Assembly: GCF_000004195.4 (NCBI RefSeq)
Contig: NC_030678.2
Location: forward strand, 64,227,378 to 64,291,377
Source of the DNA: Xenopus tropicalis
Lineage: Eukaryota; Chordata; Amphibia; Anura; Pipidae
Length of the DNA stretch: 64,000 nt
Direction of reading: 5' to 3'
In this document: positions 12,217 to 23,377 of the stretch, piece by piece
Numbering within the stretch: the stretch's first letter is position 1
Layout: the number at the start of each line of letters is the position of its first letter
Notes under the pieces: model-generated
What the model was told of the DNA's origin: nothing
What the model saw: only the letters and a program-made list of their open reading frames with translations
The model's database searches: none
Position numbers and translations under genes: made by a program

Positions 12217-12842
12217 TTAAAGTGATACTTTTAAAAAAATAATTTTACACATGCTGTTGTGTTTTAATTTGTATCAGCTTTAAGTTCCTTCTAAATTAAA
12301 TCTGCAAAGTTTTTTCGCTTCACAATTATGGTAGCACGAATTAAAGACCCATGGAGCGGCCATGTTTGTTCCCCTCTTCTGGGTTTTAATTTAAATTCCC
12401 TCCAAGTGAATAAATAACGCCCCTTCTGCTTTAAGCTCCGATGTCTATGTATAATGGGGGGGGGGTGAGAGCCCTTAGAAGCAGGCACGGGAAAGCTTAA
12501 GCTGGCCTGCTATTTAATTCTTCGGGGGAAGAGCAGAGAGGGGGGAAGCCCTTTGAAGCAGGCAGGCAATGGAAAGATCAAGCCTGCCTGCTATCTAGTT
12601 CACAATGCGATGCGAGGGAGGGAGGAAGAGGGAGCTCCTTGAAGCAAACGGCAAACTGAATCCTCCCAGTTTATGATGTAGTCCTTTTGACAGATTGAGA
12701 AGCTACAGTTGGGTTACCAGACTGTCAGGGTTCAGGATCTTTAGTAGGATTTATGTAGAGAAACAGGACTTTTAGGAAAAAACAGTGAACATGGTAGGTT
12801 CATATTTTTAAAAGAAATTTTTTGGTGTCAGTATCACTTTAA
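12217..12842. mobile_element. T2-type MITE (TTAAAGTGATACT ends)
   Basis: Starts TTAAAGTGATACTTTT and ends GTCAGTATCACTTTAA; TTAA at both edges. It interrupts gcagacTTAAgata, a phrase intact in sister copies of the host MITE. Interior is moderately GC-rich with no open frame of interest. Confidence 0.78.
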
Positions 12843-12884
12843 GATAGGAAATTCCAGGTCCCGAGCAGCCTGGATAATAGGTCC

Positions 12885-13657
12885 TAGAGCTGGGCGGTAT
12901 GACCAAAAATTTATATCACGGTATTTTTCAAAATTATATCGGTATCACGGTATTTGACGGTATATAAATAAAAAATAAATAATAAATATTGGTGGCCCCC
13001 CCCACCCCCAACCCCCCCAGCCACAACCCCAGCCCCCCCAACCCCAGCCACAACCCCCACAGCCCCCCCAACCCCAGCCACAACCCCCCCAGCCCCAGCA
13101 CCAGCCACAACCCCCCCAGCCCCAGCACCAGCCACAACCCCCCCAGCCCCAGCCCCAGCCCCAGCCCCCCCAGCCCCAGCCACAACCCCAGCACCAGCCA
13201 CAACCCCCCAACCCCAGCACCAGCCACAACCCCCCCAGCCCCAGCCACAACCCCAGCACCAGCCACAACCCCCCCAACCCCAGCACCAGCCACAACCCCA
13301 GCACCAGCCACAACCCCCCCAACCCCAGCACCAGCCACAACCCCAGCACCAGCCACAACCCCAGCACCAGCCACAACCCCAGCACCAGCCACAACCCCAC
13401 CAACCCCAGCACCAGCCCCAGCCCAACTTACCCAACTTGTGGTTCCTCCAGCTCCAGCGATGCGTCCTAGCGACGTCGCGTGCGCGCCGACGTCACATGC
13501 GCGCCGACGTCACGTGCGCACGGGCGCAACCCGGATGTAACTGGATAAAAACTGCAGGAAGGGCGCATACCGGTATAGCGGTATGTTCAAAAATCATATC
13601 GTTTTTTTTTTTTCAAAAACCGGTATACCGGTTAAACCGGTATACCGCCCAGCACTA
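12885..13657. mobile_element. hAT-type MITE (tagngctgggcggtat ends), 8-bp duplication
   Basis: Ends tagagctgggcggtat and ataccgcccagcacta; flanked by ataggtcc at 12877-12884 and 13658-13665. A second family member with its own 8-base duplication is at 21541-22087. Interior: runs of cggtat-type phrases near both ends and a C-rich minisatellite in the middle. Confidence 0.83.
12990..13430. repeat. C-rich minisatellite (ccagccacaacccc units)
   Basis: Variants of ccccagcaccagccacaacc in tandem across about 440 bases. Long Pro/Thr/Ala-rich frames on the plus strand and Gly/Trp-rich frames on the minus strand exist only because the unit length suits all frames. Confidence 0.9.
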
Positions 13658-13676
13658 ATAGGTCCCATACCCGTAC

Positions 13677-14170
13677 TGCTGTTTTCTAAATCATGCGCAA
13701 TTGCTATCACACTGTGGATAGTGTGTGTTTTAGACAGTGGAAAGAAAAAAAGGAGATATCTTGGGATTCTCTCTTTTTCTTATTAAAGAAATAGTGGGAT
13801 TTCACATTAAATTATTTTAAATATATATACCTATACAGACCTATAAATGCACTCACATACAGTGTATATAAAAATATGAGATCACTGTAGCCTTAGATGC
13901 TCTCATCATGAAGAACCATGTTCACTGCTTCTTAATTTTCTAAAGTCCAGCAGAAGTCTCAACCCACAGGGCCTCCAAACACTCCTCAGTGCTATCATTA
14001 GTAATGCCTTTAGAGCATGGCTGTAATTCTGATTTGTCTTTTACAAGACAAACTTATCTGCCTTTTTAATCTCTAGCGCCCAACATATATGACACAAACT
14101 ACTTGGATTTGCTTCAAAGAGAACTTTATGTAATAGATTTGAAAAAGAAAATTTGCTTCTGGAAATAAAT
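13677..14170. other. Intron, nothing recognised
   Basis: No exon, repeat family or RNA gene recognised. Confidence 0.45.
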
Positions 14171-14500
14171 ACAGGTATGGGATCCCTTATCCGAAAACCC
14201 ATTATCCAGAAAGTTCCGAATTACGGAAAGGCCATCTCCCATAGACTCCATTATACGCAAATAATTCTAATTTTTATAAATGATTTCCTTTTTCTCTGTA
14301 AATATAAAACAGTGCCTTGTATTTGATCCTAAGATATAATTAATCCTTATTGGAGGCAAAACAAGCTTATTGGGTTTATTCAATATTTAAATGATTTTTA
14401 GCAGACTTAGGTTATGGAGATCCAAATTACGGAAAGATCCGGAAATAGATCCGGAAAACCCTGGGTCCTGAGCATTCTGGATAACAGGTCCCATACCTGT
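14171..14500 (+). mobile_element. ACAGGTATGGGA-type MITE, complete
   Basis: Inverted ends acaggtatgggatc and ggtcccatacctgt; internal phrases cttatccgaaaacccattat and ggccatctcccatagactcc as in the other copies. Non-coding. Confidence 0.85.
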
Positions 14501-14528
14501 AATCACATTTAGAGCTTTATTCTTTATT

Positions 14529-15250
14529 TTAGTTTGTTATTGTACTGTTCCATAAGGCCAATATTGATGGAGGCGTACATCCGCAATTCATCCTCTTTAG
14601 CCTATTATCGTGGTGGCGATTACAAAATATAATTACCATTATAGAGCAAAGAAATCCATAGATTGACCAAGTAAGGTATTGTAAGGAAACCTCTGGCAAT
14701 AGAGGTGGGCTTGGCAGGTTGGGGGGGAGGAGGACATTTTCAGGGGGAACCACAAAAGTCCTTACATCCATGTCCATCTGCTCTGCAATGGTGGCTGCAT
14801 TGAATAAACTGCAGAGTCATCCAAGGGCATTGGCAAAGTAGTAACAGCCTGAAGGGGTGCCAGAGCCTTCTCGGCATAGCAGTGTTTCGGCAATGTGCAG
14901 TTTCTTGGTTTAACTGGCTCAATAATGGACCTCCACAACAAGCTGATGTTTGCCTGCATTAAGGTAATTAAAATGACAAGCAATACAGGCATTTTAGTGC
15001 CAGATGTGAAGGTCATAAAGCCGAATGAGAAAGAGCATGCTTTGCTGGTCAGCATGTATCCTCAAACACAGCTCGAGCTGCAGACAGGGACCATGGGAGC
15101 TTGTCTTTTCAATTTGTCGTCACCTAGGACAGGATAGTCAGACAGTCCCCTGTGTCTGGGCAAGGTGACAGATGAAGTGTAGGTGGCTGTTACTGCTTGC
15201 CCCAATGGGCCTCTTGCTCTTGGCTAACAGAACCACTTGGATAAAATAAA
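14529..15250 (-). pseudogene. Possible protein-coding remnant, weakly CD225/dispanin-like
   Basis: The minus strand has two overlapping open frames (14762-15055 and 14529-14777). One gives PLQAVTTLPMPLDDSAVYSM. The next gives a proline stretch, then YLTWSIYGFLCSIMVIIFCN, a hydrophobic segment placed after PP-rich sequence, with a following frame reading AKEDELRMYASINIGLM. That arrangement (Pro-rich, YLxWSI..., then a basic loop and AxxYS-like phrase) resembles the CD225 family of two-pass membrane proteins, but with stops and at least one frameshift. The resemblance is mine by eye and weak; it may be chance or a processed pseudogene of another gene. Confidence 0.22.
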
Positions 15251-15550
15251 CAAACGGTAATTACATACATGACACAACTTGACAGTCTGCTAAAATCTAT
15301 TTTTTTTTTTTTTTTTTTTACTTAAAAAAACAACAGGACTTTTTTTCAGGCTCAGTGAATTCTGCATTGATAAGATGCAGCAGATACTATTTTGGGATTC
15401 ATCCCAAAATGTGTGTTTATGTGACGAAAAATCACGTTATGGATTCGGTTCGGCCAGGCAAGTGGATTTGGCCGATCCAAAACCTGCTGTAAAAAAGCCT
15501 AATCTGGATCCTGAACTGAATCCTGAATTCCATGCATCCTTAGCAGATAA
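15251..15550. repeat. Poly-T run and ggattcggttcggcc dispersed repeat piece
   Basis: A T run at 15300-15320, then 15360-15545 with ttcggttcggccaggcaagt and related gatcc-rich phrases that I recognise as a dispersed amphibian repeat of unknown family; related phrases appear around 24340-24410. Confidence 0.4.
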
Positions 15551-16607
15551 AGTCATATGAAAAAGCTTGGGAACCCCGTCTCAGCCTAGAGAAATGGAAG
15601 GCCACGGGCACAGTTGCTGTGAAACCCAGGTCTGGCAGGCCAAAAAAAATACAGGAGTGGCATATGCAGACGATTGTGAGAATGGCTACAAACAACCCAA
15701 AGATCACCTCCAAAGACCTGCAAGAACATCTTGCTGAAGATGGTGTATCTGTACATCTTTCTACAATTCAACACATGACTGATAAGACAAAAATTGAGTT
15801 ATCTGGTCATAACAAAAAGCACTTTGCATAACGGAAGAAGAACTGAGGCCCTTGTCGATGGTCAGATGAATTCAACCAAATATCCACAAATTCTTCAGAA
15901 TAACGTTCAAGCATCAGTCACAAAATTGAAGTTAAAGGGGACCTGTCACCTTAAGAAATAACTCCAAATTATTTTCTATTATGTTTGTCAAGCAAAATAA
16001 ACTTTACTTACACTATATAAATTGTTTTATTCGCATTTTCTTCAGCCTTGTAATTCCCAATTGCAGCAAGCAGGCAGGCACCATTTTGTGGGCACTGTTA
16101 TCAAAGCAGGCATTGCATCCTGCCAATATCTTATTTCTGTGCCAGTATGGGGGGACCTGATGCCCATGTCCATGCACTGGTTACATAATTACATGGTGAG
16201 GAGGGAGGGGGAATGTGAGGAAAGCAGCAACATCTAAGAAGTTTTGAATTGAAAGTGAAAGTAACTCTCTGCCCCACCTCTATGCCTAAGGCACAGAGGT
16301 GGGGCAGGCAATATATGATTGACAGCTGGGATTTTTAAATGCTTTTAGAATGGGTATGGATGTGGTAATACAAAAATGATTTTGGGTTTTTGTTTAATTT
16401 TAAAAGGGCTTTTATTATACAGCTTTTTATGTCTGGGTGACAGGTCCACTTTAAATAGGGGTTGGATATTCCAACAAGACAAATGACCCTGAACAAAGTT
16501 CAAAATCTACAAAAGCATTTACGCAGAAGGAGAAGTACAATATTCTGGAGTGGCCGTCACAGTCCCCCGACTTGAATATCATATAAAATCTATGGGATGA
16601 TCTAAGG
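15551..16607 (+). pseudogene. Tc1-like element fragment, internally deleted, split by a T2 MITE
   Basis: Starts with the Tc1 end agtcatatgaaaaagcttgg (same family as 5722-9422). It jumps into the transposase (KPRSGRPKKIQEWHMQTIVR, then SKDLQEHLAEDGVSVHLSTI at about 15620-15770), skips the middle, resumes at the GHNKKHFA phrase (about 15805-15830), and after the MITE continues with the GWIFQQD-like, [15 protein letters not shown] region up to 16607. The 3' inverted repeat is missing. The reading phrase across the MITE (KLK | LNRGW-like) is restored exactly when the MITE and one TTAA are removed. Confidence 0.82.
15932..16454. mobile_element. T2-type MITE (TTAAAGGGGACCTGTCACC ends)
   Basis: Begins TTAAAGGGGACCTGTCACC and ends GGGTGACAGGTCCACTTTAA with TTAA at each edge. 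It lies in the Tc1-like transposase remnant. Fragments of the same family are at about 10167-10260 and 26731-26820. Confidence 0.85.
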
Positions 16608-16639
16608 TATGCTAAAAAAGTGCACTAACTTCAGTTTTG

Positions 16640-17060
16640 AGCATATTAGGCCAATTAAAAAAATCAAGCTATATGCCCCATTTAAGCTCCTCTTTCCCTG
16701 CGCAAACAACCTCAACTTAGAAACTCTCTTCATAATTGAAACTTACCATATCATTTACCAGCTTACCTTCTTTGAACTCTTTTCAATTTCACAATATCCT
16801 GTTTGAGAGCTGGAGACCAAAACTGACCTACGTATTCTAGATGGGGCCTTACCAGGGCTTTGTAATGGGGAAGAATGAACCACCCCCTCCAGCAAATCTA
16901 TACCTCCTCTAATACAGCACAAAATCTTGCTTACCCTTTCCGCTGCTAAATGACATTAGGGAATTCTCTGCATACCATGGCTCTGCATATTGCAGCCTCC
17001 CATATTATGTGTTATTTCAGATTAACCGCAAATCATTCCTTTGGACACGGCAAACAACCA
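16640..17060 (-). pseudogene. CR1-like reverse transcriptase C-terminal fragment
   Basis: On the minus strand, phrases correspond to CR1 RT after the polymerase core ([27 protein letters not shown] region, here at about 16815-16900, mutated). Stops throughout. Similar to the fragments at 43110-43445 and 56780-57900. Confidence 0.55.
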
Positions 17061-17129
17061 AACTTTTCAGGGGCTGTCTGAGGAAAGATCAGTAACTACT
17101 TCCATCTGAAAGCTCAGCATCCTATAGGG

Positions 17130-18001
17130 CAGTGCTGTACCAAGAGATGAATTTTTTCTGGCCTATGTGCTAGAGGGCTTATCACAGAAGCCAGTTTTGA
17201 CCAGTCTCTTATTTTAAACCACACCCATGTTATCACAAGAGCTTTTATGACCATACTGACATTAATGGTGGTTAAGGTTGGAGTTCACTGCATAGATATC
17301 ACCCATCACTTATATTTGAAAGAAGTGGATAGCAAAGCCACCCCCCAAGCACATAATTAAACCCCTCAGGAACCTTCTAACATCTATTCAAATGCTGATA
17401 CACTCCCAGAACAGACACCCATCAGGTTCACTTCCCACAGGTAGCCTAGGGCAGGTAGAATATAGCATGCAGGCAGGGTAGGGTAGGCAGAGTGTGGCAC
17501 ACACAGGTAGCATAGGGCAGGCAGAGTATGGCGCACATAGGCGGGGCAGAATAGGGAAGGAGACATGGACACTTATGCCTATGTAAGTAAGTGATCATGA
17601 CTACTTCAAAATGAATACTTTGGAGTGCATACAGTGAGACAATGCAAGCTGTGCTCCTTTAGTCTGTTGGAGGTATGAACAGGTGAACAATGCAGGGGCT
17701 TAAAGTCTGAACATGAGGTCTTACAGGTGTAAACAATGCATGGCCTTAACGGTGTAAACAATACAGGGACTCACAAGTGAACATAATACAGAGATTTAAA
17801 GATGCAAATAATACAGGGGCTTACGGGTGTGAACAATACAATGGTTTACAGACTGAATCTCAGATATGTATAATGCAGGGACCAGTTAATCTCAGTACTG
17901 ATACAATTTAAAGCTTACACAAATGTATGCAGTCACACCAGTCAGACAGATGGGGGGCTATGGGCCAGAAGAGGCCCACAGCCACCAGTTTGACAACACT
18001 G
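17130..18001. mobile_element. hAT-like non-autonomous element, second copy
   Basis: Starts cagtgctgtaccaagag and ends gtttgacaacactg, flanked by ctataggg at 17122-17129 and 18002-18009. Internally it repeats the layout of 6256-8415: gggcttatcacagaagccagttttgacc-type 5' part, a short minisatellite near 17440-17540, and gtgaacaatgcaggg phrases (17700-17880). No transposase. Confidence 0.82.
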
Positions 18002-18009
18002 CTATAGGG

Positions 18010-18779
18010 TATGACCAAATACGACAAAAAGATTCTGGGTTTTCGTTTTGAATGAGGAAAGTGACTCTTCACAGAAATTGCACATAAGCGCCAAAATGTG
18101 CAAAAAAGGAAAAATTGCCCATATTTCACCAAGAGACTTGTCATATGCTGGCCAGCGCAAATACCAAAGATGCATACTTAAACAATTCTGCACCAAATTC
18201 TGCCCAGGTATGTGATGACAAGCCAAGGCAATAGGTCACAAAATTGTGTCACAAAAATGCAGACTTTTGCACCTTTCCACCAAAATACACCTTAGGTGTG
18301 TGCTAACAGGCAAATGCTGTGCCTGTCAGTGCATCTGTAAACATGGAATGGAAGACACCGTGTGCACCTGGCCTAGAGTATAACTACTTTTACTATAATA
18401 CATTTATCAGCATCCCTTCAGCATTGCATTTTTCCACCCTGCAAACTTAATCTGCCAGTTGGAAATCTAAGCATTCCAAAACTCTGGCTTGTGTAATTAG
18501 TTTTTAAACAAGTAAGTAAGCGACACATGGTCTGTCAACTAAACATTTTTCATTGTGTTAGTACAAGCCACTGATCTTATTAGTTTAGGATGCCTCAGAA
18601 ACTATTTGGTCTTTGGGCTGCATTGTGTGTTGCGTTAATTTGGGTAACATTTGCCATGGGCAGACTGTTATGTGGTTAATGTGTATATACCAAATAAAAA
18701 ATGTATAATACAAAACTCATTAGAAATAATTTCAGATTCATATTGTAGCAAAAAAAAAAAAAAAAATATTTTTTAATTA
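18010..18779. other. Intron, nothing recognised
   Basis: No exon or known repeat recognised; A runs at about 18750-18805 lead into the CR1 copy. Confidence 0.45.
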
Positions 18780-18971
18780 TGTGAATAGTAAAAAAAAAAA
18801 AAATGAAGCAAGAAGGGGTGGGAACCTTATTGTCCTGGGGAGAGGGTGGGTAAGATGGTTGATGAGAACGGGGAAAAAGCAGAAATTTTGAACTCTTATT
18901 TTTCATCTGTCTATACATCTGAGGAGCCAGCTAATAAAGTCCAGCCCAATATGCCTAGTTCTAGTAATTTA

Positions 18972-20441
18972 CAGTGGATATAAAAAGTCTACACACCCCT
19001 GATAAAATGTCAGGTTCCTGTGCTGTACAAAAATGAGACAAAGATAAATCATTTCAGAACTTTTTCCATCTATAATGTGACCTATAAACTGTACCACTCA
19101 ATTGAAAAACAAACTGAAATCTTTAAGGTGGAGGGAAGAAAACCAAAAAACTAAAATAATGTGGTTGCATAAGTTTGCACACCTTTAAACTAGTACTTTG
19201 TTAAAGCACCTTTTCGGGTCTCAGCATGGCACATTTTGACTTTGCAAGATGTGCCCACTCTTCTTTGCAGAAACACTCCAAATCTGTCAGATTGCGAGGA
19301 CATTTCCTGTGCACAGCCCTCTTCAGATCAACCCACAGATTTTCAATCAGATTCTGGTCTGGGCTCTGGCTGGGCCATTCCAAAACTTTATTCTTCTTCC
19401 GGTGAAGCCATTCCTTTGTTGATTTGGATGTATGCTTTGGGTCGTTGTCATGCTGAAAGATGAAGTTTTTGAAGGTTTTGTGCCAATATTGACTGGTATT
19501 TGGAACTGTCCATAATTCCCTCTATCTTAACTAAGGCCCCAGTTCCAGTTGAAGAAAAACAGCCCCAAAGCATGATGCTGCCACAACCATGCTTCACTGT
19601 GGTTTCATCAGACCATAACACCTTTTCCCACATGCTTTTGGGAGACTTCAGATGTGTTTTTGCAAAATGTAGCCTGGCTTGGATGTTTTTCTTCGTAAGA
19701 AAAGGCTTTCGTCTTGCCACTCTACCCCATAGCCCAGACATATGAAGAATATGGGAGATTGTTGTCAAATGTACCACACAGCCAGTACTTGCCAGATATT
19801 CCTGCAGCTCCTTTAATGTTGCTGTAGGCCTCTTGGTAGCCTCCCTGACCAGTTTTCTTCTCGTCTTTTCATCAATTTTGGAGGGACGTCCAGTTCTTGG
19901 TAATGTCACTGTTGTGCCATATTTTCTCCACTTGATGACTGTCTTCTTCACTGTGTTCCATGGTATATCTAATGCCTTGGAAATTCTTTTGTACCCTTCT
20001 CCTGACTGATATCCTTTAACAATGAGATCCCTCTGATGCTTTGAGAGTTCTCTGTGGACCATGGCTTTTGCTGTGGGATGCAACTAACAAAATGCCAGGA
20101 AAGACCAACTAGAGCAGCTGAACTTTATTTGGGGTTAATCAAAGGCACTTTAAATGATGGCAGGTGTGTGCTGAATCCTCTTTAACATGATTTTGAATGT
20201 GATTGCTTAATTCTGAACAAAGCTACTTCCCCAGTTAGAAGAGGGTGTGCACACTTATGCAACCACATTATTTTAGTTTTTTTGGTTTTCTTCCCTCCAC
20301 CTAAAAGATTTCAGTTTTCAATTGAGTGGTACAGTTTATAGGTCACATTAAAGGTGGAAAAAGTTCTCTCTTTGTCTCATTTTTGTACAGCACAGGAACC
20401 TGCCATTTTACCAGGGGTGTGCAGACTTTTTATACCCACTG
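18972..20441 (-). mobile_element. Tc1-like transposon, near full length
   Basis: Inverted ends cagtggatataaaaagtcta and tagactttttatacccactg-like, flanked by TA at 18970-18971 and 20442-20443. Length 1470. Inside are second inverted phrases (accactcaattgaaaa near 19094 and its complement near 20325). A sister copy is at 50828-52804. It interrupts the CR1 copy. Confidence 0.9.
19201..20083 (-). pseudogene. Tc1-like transposase, internal deletion
   Basis: A 211-codon open frame (20083-19448) gives VHRELSKHQRDLIVKGYQSG, YKRISKALDIPWNTVKKTVI (paired-like HTH), TGRPSKIDEKTRRKLVREAT (GRPR-type linker) and MWEKVLWSDET with the first catalytic Asp. It then jumps to [20 protein letters not shown], having lost about 30 residues between. 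After a frameshift near 19448 the end appears at 19383-19201: [20 protein letters not shown] and LECFCKEEW, holding the last two catalytic positions in DND.PKHT- and E-type context. The usual family length is about 340 residues, so this lacks a piece and cannot act. Confidence 0.85.
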
Positions 20442-21425
20442 TAGCTACTGACGAATGGGTCACTCGGGAGGAAATTCATAAGACTTGAACATGTAAAGGT
20501 AAACAAAGGTCCAGGACCAGATGGGATTCATCCCAGGGTATTAATTGAGCCCTGTGTTTGCCAAGCCTCTTCACTTAATTTTTCAGGTTTCGTTGAGGTC
20601 TGGCATGGTGCCATCAGTAGTAGGAAAGCTTTTGGAAGGGGTAAGAAGGGATAGGGTACTTGAATACATTGCAGTTCACAATACTATAAGTTTGTGCCAG
20701 CATGGTTTTATGCATAACAGATCTTGCCAGACTAATTTTGTCGCCTTTTATGAGGTGAGCAGGAACCTCGATGCTGGAATGGCAGTTGATGTCATCTACT
20801 TGGACGTTGCTAAAACGTTTGATACAGTACCTCACAGAAGGTTAATGATAAAATTGAGAAATATTGGCCTAGAACATAATATTTGTAATTGGATAGAGAA
20901 CTGGCTGATCGATAGATTACAAAAAGTGGTGGTAAATGGAACATTTTCTAATTGGGCCAGTGTGGTTAGTGGAGTACTGCAGGGGTCAGTCCTTGGTCCT
21001 TTGCTTTTTAACTTGTTTATTAATGACCTGGAGGTGGGCATAGAGAGTACTGTTTATATTTTTGCTGACAACACTAAAGTTCCATGCAGGATGCTGCCGC
21101 TTTGCAGAGCGATTTGAAAAAATTGGAAAACTGGGCAGCAAACTGGAAAATGAGGTTCAATGTGGACAAGTGCAAAGTTAAGCACTTTGGTAGAAATAAT
21201 ATAAATGCAAACTATCTACTGAATGGTAGTTTGTTGGGGGTATCCTTAAAGTTGCCTAATTCCAGGCAGTGTCATTCTGTGGCTACTAAAGCAAATAAAG
21301 TGCTGTCTTGTAAAAAAAAAGGGGGGGGGGCATTGACTCAAGGGATGAAAACATAATTTTGCCTCTTTATAGGTCACTGGTAAGGCCTCACCTTGAGTAT
21401 GCGTTGTAGTTTTGGGCTCCAGTCC

Positions 21426-22399
21426 TTAAAGGAACAGTAACACCAAAAAATGAAAGTGTATAAAAGTAACTAAAATATAATGTGCTGCTGCCCTACACTT
21501 GTAAAAGTTGTGTGTTTACTTCAGAAAGTCTACTATAATTTAGGGCTGGGCGATATACCGTTTAATACCGAATACCGGTGTTTTTTTTAAAAACTATATT
21601 CATTTTTCAGATACCGCAATACCGGGGTGTCAGGGTACTTACCCGTGCGGCCCGGTCTCGCACGCCTCCTTGCGTGCGAGCGCGCGTCCCATTGTCGGCG
21701 GGACCTTGCACACGCGCATCCAGGTGCGCGTGCGTCAAAGCGCACGTACATGTCAAAGCGTGCACGTCCGTGACGCACTGACGGCGCCGGTTCTGCGTAT
21801 GCGTGGGGGGTATTTAAAGCTATCAAACGCCTCCTCCTGTGCTATGTTGTCTGCGGCCTTGCCTGGGAAACTAAGCCTGCCTGATTTACCTTACAACTTT
21901 CTGTTGCCGATCCTTCGCTTGCCTGACTCTGATTTTCAATACTGCAGTAATTATTCTCTAATTTATTAGGAAATGGGGTTAACACCTAAAAATGCATGGA
22001 AAAAAATAATACCGTCAAATACCGTGACACCGATATAATTTTGAAAAATACCGTGATATAAATTTTTGGTCATACCGCCCAGCTCTACTATAATTTATAT
22101 AAATAAGCTGCTATGTAGCCATGGAGGCAGCCATTCAAAGGAGAAAAGGCACATAGCAGATAACAGATAAAACACTATTGTATTCTACAGAACTTATCTG
22201 TTATCTGCTATGTAACCTGTGCCTTTTCTCCTTTTTTCCAGCTTAAATGGCTGCCCCCATGGTTACACAGCAGCTTATTATATCAATTATAGTAGTGTTA
22301 CTGTAGCAAACACACCAGTTTTACCAGTGCAGGGCAACAGTGCATTATATTTTTATTACTTTAAAGCGCTTTCATTTTTTGGTGTTACTGTTCCTTTAA
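21426..22399. mobile_element. T2-type MITE (TTAAAGGAACAGTAACACC ends), holding another MITE
   Basis: Starts TTAAAGGAACAGTAACACC and ends GGTGTTACTGTTCCTTTAA; TTAA duplicated at the edges. The interior has the family's inner palindrome (aaggagaaaaggcacatagc / ctgtgccttttctcc). It splits the CR1 copy between VWAPVL-like and KKDIN-like codons. A hAT-type MITE lies within. Confidence 0.9.
21541..22087. mobile_element. hAT-type MITE (tagggctgggcgatat ends), 8-bp duplication
   Basis: Ends tagggctgggcgatat and cataccgcccagctcta; flanked by ctataatt at 21533-21540 and 22088-22095. The interior 21640-21800 is GC-rich and CpG-rich (gcgcg runs), unlike the AT-rich surroundings. Relative of 12885-13657. 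Confidence 0.87.
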
Positions 22400-22945
22400 G
22401 AAGGATATTAATGAGCTGGAGAGAGTGCAGAGATGTGCAACTAAACTGGTAAAAGGGATGGAAGATTTAAGCTATGAGGTTAGACTGTGGAGGTTGGGGT
22501 TGTTTTCTCTGGAAAAGAGGCGCTTGCGAGGGGACATGATTACTCTGTACAAATAGAGGGGATTATAAGCAGATAGGGGGTGTTCTTTTTTCCCATAAAA
22601 GCTATCAATGCACCAGAGGCCACCCCTTTAGATTAGAGGAACGGAGCTTCCATTTGAAGCAGCATAGGTGGTTTTTCACAGTGAGGGCAGTGAGGTTGTG
22701 GAATGCCCTTTCTAGTGATTTGGTAATGGCAGATTCTGTTAATGCCTTTAAGAGGGGCCTGGATGAGTTCTTGAACAAGCATAGTATCCAAGGCTATTGT
22801 GATACTAATACCAGTAAAAGTTAGTATTAGTGATTGTATATATAGTGTATGTGATAGTATAGATTGGTAAGTATAGGTTGTGTGTGCTGGGTACACTTTG
22901 GTTGAACTTGATGGACTCTTTTTTCAACCCTATGTAACATTGCAT

Positions 22946-23377
22946 TTTGGATCAAAATTGAAAAATAATCAATACTGTAGCATCACTACACTCTCACTCT
23001 GCTGTTTTTGTGACTCTCAAATCTTAATTTTTAAACTACAGCCCAAAGCATACTAAGCAAGAGCAGTGTCATTGGCATTTTAAAGATGACAAACTCCTGT
23101 GTACAACTTTCTATACACTGGTGCTGAACCTCTAGGCTGGTTAAAGCAAAATCATGTTTTTTTATTTATTTTAATTTTTATGGAGTTTTAACAATACAAA
23201 AAAAATTTAGCAATTATAAAGGCAAAAACACAATGTTAACAAATAAAATATTTCAGCTTAATTACAACATTCTGTATTGTTTTGATGCTTCTTTAATAGT
23301 AAGTAATAAACACATTCCATGATTTTTTGTGCAAAAAGAACATAACTGTAGGAATAAAAAAAAATGAACAACAATAC
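22946..23377. other. Intron, nothing recognised
   Basis: AT-rich; includes the donor side of the exon at 23378-23674. No repeat recognised. Confidence 0.45.

Larger units (their letters stand above)
12003..13676 (+). mobile_element. ACAGGTATGGGA-type MITE carrying two nested insertions
   Basis: Left part reads acaggtatcggaccccttat...ggccatctcccatagactct..., right part ...ggtcccatacccgt. Other copies are at 14171-14500, 24433-24761, 25493-25843 and 29241-29566. The host sequence is cut twice: at gcagac|TTAA by a T2-type MITE (12217-12842) and at ataggtcc by a hAT-type MITE (12885-13657). Joining across both gives the normal family sequence. Confidence 0.82.
20460..22800 (+). pseudogene. CR1-like reverse transcriptase, broken
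   Basis: After the Tc1 insertion: GPGPDGIHPRVLIEP (about 20505-20550), a shifted stretch, then 20545-21117 with QHGFMHNRSCQTNFVAFYE, VIYLDVAKTFDTVPHRRLMI, the VSGVLQGSVLGPLLFNLFIN block and FADNTKV. A frameshift leads to ENWAANWKMRFNVDKCKVKH (21135-21190), and after the T2 [40 protein letters not shown] and the C-terminal AVRLWNALSSDLVMADSVNA, FKRGLDEFLNKH. Known: the RT catalytic box is FADD; here it is FADN, so the second Asp is lost. Frameshifts, stops and insertions make it dead. Confidence 0.85.
18780..22945 (+). mobile_element. CR1-like non-LTR retrotransposon with three nested elements
   Basis: Plus-strand CR1 sequence starts by about 18800-18850 (GKMVDENGEKAEILNSYFSS at 18850-18910) and ends in the typical 3' tail ttgatggactcttttttcaa ccctatgtaac at about 22945. 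It is interrupted at 18972 by a Tc1-like element and at 21426 by a T2 MITE that itself contains a hAT-type MITE. About 1.7 kb is CR1 proper. Confidence 0.85.

Noticed and set aside
12911..13540. Four overlapping long open frames (up to 183 codons) rich in Pro/Thr/Ala or Gly/Trp
   Set aside because: They follow a C-rich minisatellite inside a MITE; several frames on both strands are open only because of the repeat unit.
21578..21969. CpG-rich stretch with 67-99-codon frames, considered as a CpG-island promoter
   Set aside because: It lies wholly within a hAT-type MITE defined by an 8-bp duplication, and no gene starts nearby.
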